Numbered from the stretch's first letter, positions 32,213-43,832 are shown. The stretch is DNA of 47,681 nt from Tieghemiomyces parasiticus (GCA_027575765.1 JANBPT010000286.1:1-47681), one strand, 5' to 3'. Made by a program: numbers and translations. The notes: generated from the sequence alone by a model not told the origin.

Positions 32213-33994
32213 TTATTTCATGCACTTCAAAAAGACATCGTTAAAGACAGCCTTGAGCACCTCTTTGCGCACTTCGTCAAACATGTCTGCGCCAAAATCC
32301 CCCATCAGCACGCGGGCCTCAACGATACCCGATGCATCCGGGGCCACGTGCACCTTCAGGTCGGACGAATTCTCAATAAAACGCTGGTAAAACATGTAGT
32401 AGGTGAGCTGCAGGGACGGGTGGGACATGATGTCGAGTTGGCCGGAAGGGGGCGCGTGGCTGGTGGACAGGGAGGTGCGGGAGGCGGAAAACTGGCCGGT
32501 GGACGGCTCAGACGGTGTGAGGAGCCACGTCTCACGGATCCCATGCACAATTTCGGCGCTGCTCTCCACATCCACGAAGGTATACTTTTCGTTGAAGGGC
32601 TTGAGCTCAGACGGACTGCCGGCTCCGAGGGGCTTGGCCGGGGACATGGGCGTCAGGGGCACGGCGTACTCGGAGAGGTCGCCGCTCAGGGCCATGGAGT
32701 GCGAACTGGAACCGCGGCGTGGGGAGTCCTCCGGGTAGGGGACGGTGTCCGCTCCGGTGGCCAGGTGGCCGGGCCGGGGGGGCGGCGGGTACGTGTTGGC
32801 CAAGAACCGTTTGAGGTCTTGGTACTCCTCGATAAAGACCAAGAGTTCGGTACAGAAGCACTGCGACGCCCATAGCTTGAGCTGGGCCAGGCCCACGGGG
32901 TCACTGAGCATGTTGAGGAAGGAACGCCATTGGCTGATCTGCGCCGGCGGTAGCCGCGCCACCTCCTTGCCGTCATTGTCGCCGACAAAGCTATAACGCA
33001 CCTCGGGTGACGTGTACGACTGGATCAGAGGCTGAATGACCATGCCATAGTGCACGGCGAAGAACGACACTGAGGTCCACGACATAGCACTGAGTACGTT
33101 GGAATGCGGACCGGGCACCAGGCCCCAGATGATGGTGATGATGGAGGTCGATGAGAACATGACGCAGCACATGATGAGTTCCTGGCGGATACCGTAGCCG
33201 TCCTTAATGTGCCACAGCTTGGCCAGCAAGAACGGAAAGACCACGAACGAATTGGCAATGATAATGGCCAGAATGAGACCAAATTCCCATACAAAATAGC
33301 AGAGCATCTCGGTTGGCACGATCCGAAAGCCTGGGTCGAGAATTTGGACCACCAGCACGTAGATCATGACCAAGGCAGTGAGCACAAAAATGAGGCGCAT
33401 GATTCGGCGCTCGCTGCGGAAGTAGTTCTTGTTGCGGCTGAGCCAGCGGTTGAAAAAACCCTGGCGGGTGGCCACCGAATCGACCAGCCGGTCCTGGAGA
33501 CCATCGCGGTGAAGAGGGGCGGTGCTGGTGCTGCGGCGCGGGTCGCCGGTCATGGTGACAGTGGTGGCGTCCTTGCTGGAGGGCGCGGCATTCTGGGGCT
33601 TAATTTCCAGCTTATCCTTGTTGTACTGCACCACGAAGAGGAAGCGCAGAATCTTGGCAATGAAGGTGAAGGAGTGGATCAGCAGAAACACATAACTGCC
33701 CCAGAGCTGGACAAAGCACGGGTACCCAATGTTCTGACGGGTGTTGGATGAGCCGGCCACGAGAATGTAGCCAAACACGGCGAAGGAGTGGATGGAGGTC
33801 AGGCGAATCGACCGCTGCTGCAGGTTTCGCGACCGTTTCGAGCGCAAGTAAAACAGGACGGCGGTCACCACCACAATGGCCAGGATGACGGCGGTGAGAG
33901 TACCCACGATGATGGCAATTAGCTCGTTGCCGCGGGCGTCCGGTATCCAATACGGCGTATCCGACTGGGGGATGAGGCCAGTGTAGTTGGTCAT
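32213..33994 (-). CDS. 7TM protein with C-terminal RGS domain (fungal G-protein regulator)
   Basis: Single exon of 593 aa. The N-terminal half has seven predicted membrane helices at about 24-50, 66-83, 91-120, 199-219, 231-261, 270-293 and 299-323, with a polar loop of about 80 residues between the third and fourth. The C-terminal half is an RGS domain. Its first helices are at 353-398 (FLNMLSDPVGLAQLKLWAS, CFCTELLVFIEEYQDLK). A disordered Pro/Ser-rich insertion of about 70 residues follows, then the last helices (FNEKYTFVDVESSAEIV and a C-terminal block). RGS domains accelerate GTP hydrolysis by G-alpha. Fungal proteins with a 7TM region fused to RGS are known. No signal peptide precedes helix 1. 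The long insertion within the RGS fold is unusual. The ligand, if any, is unknown. Confidence 0.88.
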   Translation of the reverse strand: MTNYTGLIPQSDTPYWIPDARGNELIAIIVGTLTAVILAIVVVTAVLFYLRSKRSRNLQQRSIRLTSIHSFAVFGYILVAGSSNTRQNIGYPCFVQLWGSYVFLLIHSFTFIAKILRFLFVVQYNKDKLEIKPQNAAPSSKDATTVTMTGDPRRSTSTAPLHRDGLQDRLVDSVATRQGFFNRWLSRNKNYFRSERRIMRLIFVLTALVMIYVLVVQILDPGFRIVPTEMLCYFVWEFGLILAIIIANSFVVFPFLLAKLWHIKDGYGIRQELIMCCVMFSSTSIITIIWGLVPGPHSNVLSAMSWTSVSFFAVHYGMVIQPLIQSYTSPEVRYSFVGDNDGKEVARLPPAQISQWRSFLNMLSDPVGLAQLKLWASQCFCTELLVFIEEYQDLKRFLANTYPPPPRPGHLATGADTVPYPEDSPRRGSSSHSMALSGDLSEYAVPLTPMSPAKPLGAGSPSELKPFNEKYTFVDVESSAEIVHGIRETWLLTPSEPSTGQFSASRTSLSTSHAPPSGQLDIMSHPSLQLTYYMFYQRFIENSSDLKVHVAPDASGIVEARVLMGDFGADMFDEVRKEVLKAVFNDVFLKCMK

Positions 33995-35735
33995 GGCTCA
34001 GGCGGGTCTTGGGGGGGAGGGCAATACTGTAAACGAACGGCCGAGCAAAGTGGCTGTAAAGGGGAGGGTGAGGGATCTAATGACGTGGAAGATGATTATA
34101 TATACAAATATGCAGTGCGCGGACCAGCGGGGATCGATTTTAAGGGGTAACCGACGGCGAGGTCGAAGCGGTTCACAGGGCAACCGAATCGTAGGCGGTA
34201 GAGTTTAGTGTTGAGATTTAGGGGCAGTCAAAGGTAGCTAATGTGAAGAGCACGAAGAAATAAAAGTATGCAGCAGACAAGGTATCAAACGACGGAGATT
34301 CCAAATGAGAATGACAATTAAAGGAGTGGGAGGGGTGGTTTGTTAAACGGGACAGGTGGCCAGCTGGGGGTGTGCAGAGGGCGGAAGGGTGGTACAAGAC
34401 TATAGTGGCTCAGTCGTGCCGGGCAGGCCTGGCTTTTATACCATCACCCCAGTCAAGCCGGCCGAAACGAAAGTAGACAGCTGAGAAGCCGATACCGGAT
34501 GGTCAGCGATTAAGTGTGAAGGGCTATCACCCCGCCCAAACAACAGGCGACCAGTCAAACCGCGTCCGACCTCCTTCTGGTGTGAGCTGAAGGGGCGATG
34601 TGTCCAAGACGATAGCAGGGGGGAGGGGAACAGGGGAGGGAGGCGCAATGGAAAAAATTACAAAAAAAGTAAGTGCCATTGATATGGCGGGTGGAGTGGG
34701 AACGGGCTGGGTGTGAGAGTGTGCCCAAGGTGTCTGCAACAGCTGCAGCTGAGCATCACCCCGGTTTTAGCCACCAAGTTGCAACCTAAAGTGGTTACAC
34801 ACTGTCCAACTGGGTCGGTCTGGGAAAACGGGCGGTCACCAGCCTACCCGGGCTACTAAATTTGGGTGACCTGTGGATCGCTCTAGAGTGCAGCGCGGCG
34901 GAGGGATGCAGGTCCACTGGCCACCGAACTGCTCTGCTCCACCCCCCCCGTCCACACCGTATCATTCATCGCCTGAGGATGGCGCATTCACTACGTGGTC
35001 ACCCTATGACTAAATGAACCTGCACCGAGCCCTGGGCCCTTGAACCTAGCAGGCAGGAACCAATCCGCTCCCGTTGGCACTACCACAGCTCGCCCGATGC
35101 CATCACCTCGATCGGGGCGTTGCGGCACCAGCAGCCCGAAGTGCCTGGCGAAAAGCGACACACTGTTGCTGGAGAGATTTAACATGTACATTAGATTCGA
35201 GTTGTTGCTTTTTTTTACCCCTGCGAAAGCGAATCATACCGAACCAGCGATATCAGCGATGAGCAAGGTTACCGACACTTCAGGTGTGGACCAAAGGCGT
35301 CTCTCACTTCCCACTCCTCCTCTCCGTTCTAGCGCGGGGTAAATCCTAACCAACTTATCACACGTACACACCGAATCCGTATGGTGATGAACGCAATAAA
35401 AAAAAACTCATGTCGACCCGAACGCCTCTAGACTAAAATAACCGGGCTACTAGAACCTCGTGCTCGTTAGTGCCCAAATAATCAGATTCTACGTTTGGCA
35501 AGTTTGCATCAATTTTCATCGCCCGCGGTCATTATGAAACCGCCCGATTCCCCGTGCCACGGACGAACGGTAGCGAATAGCAGCGGGACATGAACCCCCC
35601 CATTTCTCTTCTACCCCTCCCCCATTTTACGTACGGTCGGCCGGGGTAGTGGTCGAAATACCACTGACTACTCCACCTCGGAGAGCACGCGGTGATGTCC
35701 TGGGCCAAAATCACATATATATTTTTTGCTCTCGA
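33995..35735. other. Intergenic region upstream of the 7TM-RGS gene
   Basis: About 1.7 kb holding the promoter of the 7TM-RGS gene and the region before the unresolved plus-strand gene. Short open frames (for example 35040-35342) do not look coding and could not be joined by phase. Confidence 0.45.
34096..34104 (-). promoter_or_regulatory. TATA box of the 7TM-RGS gene
   Basis: The minus strand reads TATATATAA about 100 nt before the ATG at 33994. It is the only close TATA for this gene. Confidence 0.5.
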
Positions 35736-37324
35736 ATGATGCGACATGGAGTCACCCGCCAGAGCTGGATTTCTAATGTATTCCAAAGGAGGCCTAGCCG
35801 ACCAGCAAAGTACACAATCATCGATCGGTCGAACGGGGTTGAAATTCGCAGTGGCCTAATTTTGCTGGGGTTGGAGGTCAGGGGAGCGGAGAGAACAGGC
35901 GTAAAGCCAAGGCCAGGTAGTCATCTAGCGGGCCGGGGGGGGGTGTAGGCTAGCAGGTCCTGCGACGCAGCCGCCTTGTTGACCTTCTCTTCGCTTTAGA
36001 ATCACCATGTAAAGCAGCCGCCCCTCCCCTGCGAGCTGCTGCATAGCAAACATGTAGCGCACTCTCTCCCCCCTTTGCCCAATTCGAAGATGCTGTGGCC
36101 AGGCGGGGTCCACACCATGGTTGGTCACAAGTGGTACCGGCCCCCTCGCATTGCTATTCAATTCGCAATCTCTGGTCGATTGGGTAGGATTGGGCTACTT
36201 GCCCACCTTGACCTTGCTAGACCCTTTTACTTCGTCCGCTCTACCAATTGGGCAGCGACCTCAAGAGCCGGCCCTAGTCTAGTCATCGGTCGGGGTGGTC
36301 CACAGTCCGGTAACAAACCTTGTCGGTTAATTTCGGCCGGTGCATGGCTGCTTTCGAAATTGACTGCCACGAGTGGGCGGCTCCTTAGCCCACGTTAACC
36401 TCCCACCACACTCTGGCTGTCGGGCGTCAGGAGCCACATTGACCCGCGTTCATCCGATAGATACAGTCACCGTCATGGTAGGTTGGCCACACTTTTCTCC
36501 GACCCCATTGGTACGCCTCAAAGGGATTGAAGGTGGCAAGCGTTCAACGGGGTTCTCGCTACCGATGGGCAGGTTGATGCACCCAGCAGCGACCTCGAGA
36601 TTGCCGCTTCAGCTGCCCGCCTGGTTTGGTCGACCGTATGTTTGACACCATTCCAGACCCAACGGTGGATCTACCCCTTTATCCCCTACCTGCGGTGATT
36701 ACAGCCTAGCCCTGTCTTGCTGGTGTTTCGCAGACCTTCCCCCCTGGTCAGAATCGCCCGGTTTTCTCAGTGCCCCTCATTGTCCAGCCAGACAAATTAG
36801 TGAATGTAGGGGGTATGAAATTATAGTACGGTAGCTAGACGTACCATATCCCAGGTAGGTGCACTAAAAGCGCTCAACCAGACCTTGGTTGACAGACGCC
36901 CATGACCTGCATCCTGACCCATAGTATACACCGTTGGCCTGCTATGTCATGCGGCGGTAGTGGGTTGGGATGCATGGTGACCATATTGGGCATAGCGGTT
37001 TCGTGGAACAGCCGGGGCAAGAGACGTAGCGGGGTGGGTTCCGTGGCCTTGTTAAGGGGGGAGGGTCGCGGCCTCCCCGTGCCTGCCCTAGTTCTAGCAA
37101 GGTAGGGCCGATAGGCACACGCTTACCCCGCTCAGCCAGCGGTGGCCAAGATTCTTGCGCCCGAACTCCCCCCAACAGCAACCGGACCGAAGTACGTGGC
37201 GGCAACCGTTAGTCCATTATGTTCCTTTATTATCACCCAGTTCCGCCCGAGTTCATTTACGCTCGGTGTGGAGGAACGGTGGACTTCTATACCATGCCAG
37301 CCTGCCGATTGGTTCAGGGAATAG
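35736..37324 (+). CDS. Probable multi-exon gene of unknown function (partly resolved)
   Basis: Candidate exons, phase-consistent, are 35736-35876, 36000-36309, 36389-36477, 36573-36635, 36734-36805 and 37115-37324. These would code about 294 aa. A further phase-0 exon near 36895-36975 (starting TPMTCILTHS) could be included. The best-supported exons are the fourth (VDAPSSDLEIAASAARLVWST is a near-ideal coding stretch), the fifth (TFPPGQNRPVFSVPLIVQPD) and the last (ending EERWTSIPCQPADWFRE then stop), because donors, acceptors and phases agree. The first two exons are weaker and the start is uncertain; an AT-rich TATA-like patch lies only about 20 nt before it. I do not recognise the protein. 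It converges with the lyase gene. Confidence 0.4.
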
Positions 37325-37830
37325 GGTGGGCGCCGGTGGGAAGGTGTCCAGCGACTGAGCAACTCTCATCTAGAGTGTGGCGTGAGGGATCGGTTGTGCG
37401 ATGTTGTGTGGGTAAGTGATGGTCCTCGCGGTGTATCCTCGTTCTAGAGAACCCTTGTCCCTTTAGTACTAGCGTAGAGCCTTCCTCCCCGGACACGACG
37501 GCGCTAAAGCGCTTAATCCACGCGCGGCTTAGGGTTCTCGTTGCCACATTTTACCCACACACACCACCCGCCTCGAATTTGGCTGCTGTGCGACTGGGTC
37601 GGCGGGAGGTTTTCACACTTGGCCTCAACGGCGGACGATCCACGTGCGATTTCTGCTCTGTTCCATTCTCAACTTTCAGCTTCATCCGTAAGCTACCCCC
37701 CCCCACCTTTGAAACACATACCATTCCCTTTGGTGTAGTTCGCACGATTCATTAGCTATTTGGGACATCCCCTCCCCGGTGGATGCCCGGGGCACCGCTT
37801 TTCTCCAAGTTGCACGCGGGGCCGCAGCGG
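37325..37830. other. Convergent intergenic region
   Basis: About 506 nt between the stop of the unresolved plus-strand gene and the stop of the lyase-like gene. No coding signal was recognised. Confidence 0.45.
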
Positions 37831-39454
37831 TCAGTTGGGTACTACCAGCTCGACGTCCACTTCCCCCCGGACGGAATTAAAGCAGACAATACGACGACCA
37901 GCCTTAGGCACCGGATAGAAGGCGAGCGGAAGAGAACGTGTGGGCTCAAAGTGTGAACTTTCTTTTTTTTTTTGTTTGACGAGGTACTCGTCAATAAGTT
38001 GACGGATTCAGGGGGTGGTTCAGCCCACAGCTATCAGGCGGTCTCGCAACGAAGCTTACCTCGACTGCCGCCAGCAGGTCGGCGGGGCGTAGCGTAGCGG
38101 GAGTCAAGGTCCCGTCTTCGATCCGAGCGGCCCGAAGACACCCATCTAAAAGGCCTGGTGGTGGGTATAGTGGCCCAAGGCGGCGGCCCGTAGGGCAGGG
38201 TGGGAGAGAGAGAGAGAGCCGACAGACCGTTTAGACTCGTCGAGAACCAGCCTCATAAAGGAGGAGGCACGAAAACAATGCCTCTTTCGGATAAGGTCGT
38301 AATCAGCACTTACCCGCGTTGAGGGCAGGTGTCAACCAGATCGTGCGGCCGGTGGAATCCCGGGTCTCCACAGCCACATTACTAATACAACCCTCCGTCA
38401 CTTCTCCACGCTCGTTGGTTAAAAGCACATCAAAGCTATCCGCTCGCGGCAGACCTAGGTCGTATCGTTAGTGATGGCGTGGGTGCAAGAGCGAGATGTT
38501 AGAAGGTATGTCGACAGGGCTGGCGCATGCAGAGAAGCTGGTGGCATCCTGTCACGAAGGGTGCGCTGATATCGAGACTTGCCATGTGCGCGCCAGGCGT
38601 GGGTGTAAACGGCTCGCCGGGTGGTCTTGTGACGTAGGAAGAGGTCAGCGCTGTCGACTGGCTCGTCGTGCAGGAAGAGTTTAAGTCGTACTGCTAAACA
38701 GGTAGAGGTAGCGATGTAATCAGTGAAGGTGCCCAAGAATGAATGGTTCACGCAGGGTCGCCAGCGTCCGGTCTGGTTGAGACGGCTAGCGAGGATCGAC
38801 CCCGGTGGCAGGGCTACGTAGAACCGATGGGCGAGGTGGAGGGGGGGGGTTAATGTATTGCGTCAAGGTGGCTTACCGTTTGTAGCTCGGGGGCCCGCAA
38901 GTGGGCCCGCCTCTAGGGTGATTTGGCCTGCATGGTCGACCAGGAGTCGTATCTTAATAGGCGGAGAAGCAGGCGTCAAGCGCTCAAGTCCATCACAGGG
39001 ATTAGTCGAGTGTAACGGCTATGCCACCGTCCCAAACTAGGCTCGCGTTAGTTTTCCGTGAAGGCAACGTACCTTCCACTCGCTGTCGTTCTCAGTGGAA
39101 ACAGGATTTCTGGCCTCTGATCGGACCCGCTGGGCAAAGTCCTCCACCCGGCGTCGTAGGGCCGCGGGGCTGGGACCGGCCGCAAAATGGGCCCCGCCAT
39201 ACAGGTCGGCGAACGTACGGCTCGAGCGGTCGAGGCGGGCCAGGTGGCGGTCCAAGTGGTCGAGTTCTGAGGTCGCAGTTGGGGAGCCGGTTCGATACGG
39301 AAGGAACGGGGTTAGTTGCCGATCAGTGATTTGGGCAATGGGTACACGCGGCGTTGAAGGGTAACAGGTCCCCCTGAGGACCCTCACCTCCGGTCGGCCG
39401 TAGCCGGATGCTCTCGAGCAACGCAAAGTCGGGCGGAAGAGGCAGCGAAGGCAT
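37831..39454 (-). CDS. ABZ2: Class-IV PLP enzyme, probable 4-amino-4-deoxychorismate lyase (Abz2-like)
   Basis: Seven exons: 39454-39388, 39266-39073, 38952-38877, 38690-38556, 38454-38314, 38154-38060 and 37986-37831. Phases agree throughout and the total is 287 codons plus stop. Introns are 73-186 nt. The order of motifs is that of the class-IV aminotransferase fold. An N-terminal LDHLDRHLARL is followed by LFLRHKTTRRAVY with the PLP-binding Lys134, DSFDVLLTNERGEVTEG with Glu178, a GLLDGCLR motif, and a terminal CFNSVRGEVDVELV like the NSVRG end of the lyases. The lyase converts aminodeoxychorismate to p-aminobenzoate and pyruvate in folate synthesis. D-amino-acid or branched-chain aminotransferases share the fold, but the HKTT and NSVRG patterns favour the lyase. 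Exon 4 could start at 38693. Confidence 0.85.
38204..38218. repeat. (GA)n dinucleotide repeat in an intron
   Basis: A 15-nt GA run lies in the fifth intron of the lyase-like gene, giving a CT tract before its acceptor on the coding strand. Confidence 0.8.
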
Positions 39455-40600
39455 TACGGACGGACGTAAAGGGCTTAATGGTGAAAGGCGTAGTCGTCTC
39501 CTCGTTAGCCCCTACCCCACACCTTTCCCAATGCCCCAGTACGTCTTGACCCTTAGCTCATCTGTTGTGCATTGCCATGGCAGCCGCCAGACTCCGGCCT
39601 CGCACGTGCCATCCCCCCTGTAGCGTTGTTGCGGTTGGGGGGTAGCGTACGCGACTAAAAAGGTCTACGGCAAAGGAGGTTACCTAGAAGAGCTGAGCGA
39701 CTAGGTCGGCCTCGTAAATCACCTTTCAATGGGTGTCGGCATCCAAAAGGCCGACGACCGCAGACGACGTTTAAGATCCCTGCAAGCCATGACGACGCCT
39801 TGCAGGAACACCTCGCCTCCCTAGCATCAACGATTGGCTCGGCTAAGTGATTCATGGTTACCCACCAAGTCCCTATGACCAACCATCGAACCAATCAACT
39901 CGAGACTCAACAGATCCAGTACATCGATCGGCTATATAGGCCAACGGATCTACGTAATAGATATACTAATCTGAGCTTTTATCCACCTTGCACTTTCTAC
40001 ATAAATTGGCCTTCAGGTCGCGACCCACCGCAATGGGTGGGGCGGGTGAGATGAGGCCCCAATATATCTAGAGGGTGGACGGCAATCGAAAACTAGATAT
40101 GGTAGTTGGGAACCTGGGGGAGGGGTCAGATTGGGCCCTTTAAACCATGATAACAATAAAAGGCTAGTGTGTATCGATGATAAGGTTTTACATATGAAAC
40201 TCGGCAGGTTCCATAAACCAGAAGTCAGTACCTTCCGGCCTTGGACTCGTGGGCTGTCAAGGAAGCTAGTAAAGTAATGTGGCGGAGGTATATATGAGGT
40301 GGTCCGCCATGACTCACCATCCTCATGTCAGCCTCTGTCCCTAACCACTGCACTCTACTAACTACCAAGCCTACCGGGTTGGAGGTAGACGGCTACCCCA
40401 GGAGGAGGGGTAGAAGAAGTGCTGGGGACGACCCCGACCCATCTCTCTCTTCAATATGCATTTTCTTTATTTTATCTTTAGTCTTCATGGCGTCCGGTGC
40501 CCTCCCATATCATCCGTTTTCTAGCCCTCTAACTTCCAACTGCTTGGCATCATTGCCCCCCATTGGTGAGCCCGTCTTTGAATAAACGCTCAGCCTGGCA
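39455..40600. other. Upstream region of the lyase-like gene; edge of the gene-rich block
   Basis: About 1.15 kb. A TATATATG-like patch lies near 40289-40296. The short frame at 40325-40585 has no recognised feature. CpG is still present at ordinary frequency here, so it belongs with the genic block, not the eroded block that follows. Confidence 0.5.
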
Positions 40601-41291
40601 CAAAGTTAAACTTGTAGAGCAGTCAGTTACAGAGAGTGCAGCTGCGGATCCTGTTGTTGAAAAGGTCTGGCCCATCAGTGGTCATGAGGGATTGTGACTA
40701 ATACTGTAATTTATTCCATATAATCTGGCCTGGGTAAGCTCAGGGTAAGGTGCCGTATTTGAGGTGGCATGGTTTAACTGATGAAGGGGGAATGCCAAAT
40801 AGCTTGGCGTACTTTCTGCACCCCACCAGTTATGTCAGTGAGGCGTTAGGTATTGGTCCAGCTGTAAGAGAAAGTTGTTTTTTTGTACATATAGCCACTA
40901 GTCCAGCCCATTTAGGACGTAATATGTGGCTGCTACACGTTCAAGGTCAACTGTACTAGGTAGTCAAGAGCCAATGTTGGGCATATAAGTGGATAGCGGC
41001 CAGTTGGCAGCTAGGAAGAGGGTTAGGGGCCAAACCAGTGTCAATTGACCATCAACCTTAATACTAGCTAGTCCCACATACAAGGTGGACAACTCGGTGG
41101 CACTACATGCATTTGTTAACACTATGACTTAGGTGCCGGCACTGTTATTTGCTTTAAATCCACCTCTTCAGTATGCTAGCTCCACTCCCCCCTCCCCATG
41201 ACACTAGCACCCTGTACCATTACATATTCATCATTCTTGTGGGCAACATTGCACCCCTTACATCACTTTGATTCCACTATGTTGCCATGAC

Positions 41292-41447
41292 TGCCTACAT
41301 GCCCTTTCCAAGGTGGGCCTATCTGAATTGCAGACCACCATATGCAACCTGGGGAATGAGCTTGAGCACCTTCAAGTGCAACTGGGCCTCCTGTGCCAGG
41401 GCTGGACTCAGTAGCTGCAAACTGTTGCTGCATCCATCAACATATGG
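41292..41447 (+). pseudogene. Gag-like coiled-coil relic with an in-frame stop
   Basis: A frame reading SELQTTICNLGNELEHLQVQ then a Gln-rich stretch is interrupted by TAG at 41412-41414 and continues LQTVAASINIW to a TAA. The helix-rich, Gln-rich pattern resembles coiled-coil segments of retroelement Gag proteins. The stop follows CAG and may derive from CAG by C-to-T change. This is an interpretation by pattern, not a family match. Confidence 0.35.
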
Positions 41448-41776
41448 TAAGCAATGCAATGCTCACAACAATGTCACTGCTGCCTCAAGACCTAAGCCTT
41501 CTGAAGAGGGACATCTACAGACCATTGAACGTGGATGCACAGGGCCTAGCTATATGTGGGACAGGTTGGCCTGACACTGGTAGGTTCTTTTTGCCTAGCT
41601 CCCTTTAATCACTCTCCTATCCCACTTCTATCCATCCCCACTAGTAATGACCTGTGCAATGGCAGTACCACAGTGGCTGTGGAGCACACACACACACATG
41701 CCAAACCACTCCAGCACCATGATAACAACCAGGTTGTCCCACACAAGGTCATGTGGGACTTTACCACCCATAGCAT

Positions 41777-41914
41777 CTGTGCTGATATTAGGCCCAAGTC
41801 TAATACCATAACCAAAAGGCTATTCTACTATCACAGAATTTATGGTTCTGAAATAGTAGACTTGGACTTTACCTTGGGAAAATCTAATGTGGTGGTTCCC
41901 AATCACCACAGCAT
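41777..41914 (+). repeat. Left arm of a ~137-bp inverted repeat
   Basis: This arm, beginning TGTGCTGATATTAGG and ending AATCACCACA, reappears as its reverse complement at 43693-43832. By eye the arms differ at about 6-8 positions, roughly 95% identity. They enclose about 1.78 kb. Both arms are CpG-free. Confidence 0.85.
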
Positions 41915-43692
41915 CCACCTACATTAGCTGGGGCAGTTCACTGGCTACCAACTGATAAGCATGATGCAGTAACTTGCCATGTCTGGGCTTAGAGGCTGGT
42001 ATCTAGCCTACTAAGTACCCACCATCTTCCAAGCTGTTGGACAGCCTTGCTGGCAGTTGGTGTCCATAGGGGTTGGGATGAAAGGTATAGGGTTCATATG
42101 GTGAGAGGCCAGGACTGGTCCCAGTGCAGTGGGGTCAGCCATGTACTACATATAAGCTGGCATTTAAGGCATGGCCTACCCACTGTAAACAGTATAATCA
42201 ACATCCACCCTCTCTCCCAGATGGATGACCATAGTCACAGCAATCTCTCTATAGCACATCCCCTAGAGACAGGCCTGGGCTCACAAATGGAGCATCTGGC
42301 CATTATGGTCAACTCACGCCTAGGTCTAGCATTTTGGCCCCATGCCAAGTGTAGTGGGGCTGGCAACTAATTGCTAAAGTCTGTTCATTTATAACACCAT
42401 TGCATTAAACTGTACTGCCATCAGCCCACCCAAATGAGATGGGACTGCCACCTGTATAGTAACCCCAGGCTCCTGGTATCCCCTCCATGGCAGTTTACAA
42501 CTAGCTTTCACTTACCTCCCTGGCAGCTGGCCATACTGGGTAAGTAAATGCAGGGGTTGGATGTGGTGGGGGGCCATAAAGCAAAGCCATGATGCAGACC
42601 CTTTCATTGTTCAACTTGATTCCAGGGCCATTTGATGCTGGTCAGGAAACAATGTATTGGCCTGAAGCAAGTACTACCTGCCAGCATGCTTTGGCCCACC
42701 TAATTTGTATCTTGCTCACCCACACTCACCCCAATCAATACACATCATTCACTTATGACCCGTTTGCATCAAGAGCAGTCATGGTTCACAATGATATCCA
42801 GTGAGTTGCATTCTCCACCTGCATAGGTGGGTTGGTGAGCTCTGAGGCCCCAAGTAGTGGGTTGATGGATAAGGTGAATGCACCCTGCCCACTGGAAATA
42901 AGTACATGTATGAATCCAACCAACCCTCTGTCCTGTCTGTCAAATGCCTGACACCTACCAATCCAGGTCTGTCAAGTGAGAATGCAACTACCCTTGGCCA
43001 CCTCTCTGTCCAATTTCAGTTGCTGGTGCAGTCTCATGACTGGGAATGGTGTTGTAGGTCAACTAACTTGTACATTATCTGGTTCCTCCTAGACCCATTA
43101 CCATGACCATATTGATTGCATTATGGATCCTTGAGCAGGGCCCTTAGTGTGCACAAAGGGCCTTGTGGCCAACTCCATCCAGTAGTCACCCTTGTTGGTA
43201 TACTGTAAGGCCCCAGTGGGTTTAGATTGGTGCTGGGTTGTCTACAGAGTATAGTGCCCTACTTTTGACATTCACAGAGGAATCACAAAAGACAGACCCA
43301 AGTCCCAGTCCTGGTGATGGTGGCATCAAATACAACTACTGTCCTCTTCCCCATCAAACAGGACTCTGCTAAAGTTGTCCAATGGCCAGCCAAACCACCA
43401 GCCCAGTGAAGGGCATTGTTGTCCATACAAAGCTGGGCCAGTGGCTTTGGAGGTATTGGTGCTGCCAGTGGCAGCTGAGCCCCACTGGGTAATTACTGTC
43501 ACTGCAATATCAGTTACCATGCAGTCCTTGAAAATGTCCATAGTAAGCAAAGGAAAATCCTATACAAGTGGAAAGGTGGGCTGGGGCTGTGACAGTGGGA
43601 ATGCTCAGGCTGTGGAACTGTAAGTTTGACTTGTGAGCAGTACCTTGGCTCAACATGGTGGGTTACTAGATGACTTGCCATATCTAGCCCCA

Positions 43693-43832
43693 TGGAGGGT
43701 GTGGTGATTGGGAACCACCACATTAGATTATCCTGAGGTAAAGCCCAAGTCTTCTATTTCAGAACCATAAATTCTGTGATAGTAGAATAGCCTTTTGGGT
43801 ATGGTATTAGACTTGGGCCTAATATCAGCACA
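43693..43832 (-). repeat. Right arm of the ~137-bp inverted repeat
   Basis: Reverse complement of the left arm at 41777-41914, about 95% identical. The flanks differ on both sides, so the arms have definite ends. This could be terminal or subterminal repeats of a non-autonomous DNA element, or two copies of an element inserted in opposite orientation. Confidence 0.85.

Noticed and set aside
38741..38813. Possible extra exon in the lyase-like gene (ALPPGSILASRLNQTGRW)
   Set aside because: Its splice phase does not match the next exon, whereas joining 38877 directly to 38690 keeps the frame and gives family-like spacing.
40310..40316. TGACTCA, a Gcn4/AP-1 site, upstream of the lyase-like gene
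   Set aside because: It is about 850 bp before the start, and one 7-mer of this kind is expected by chance in a window this size.
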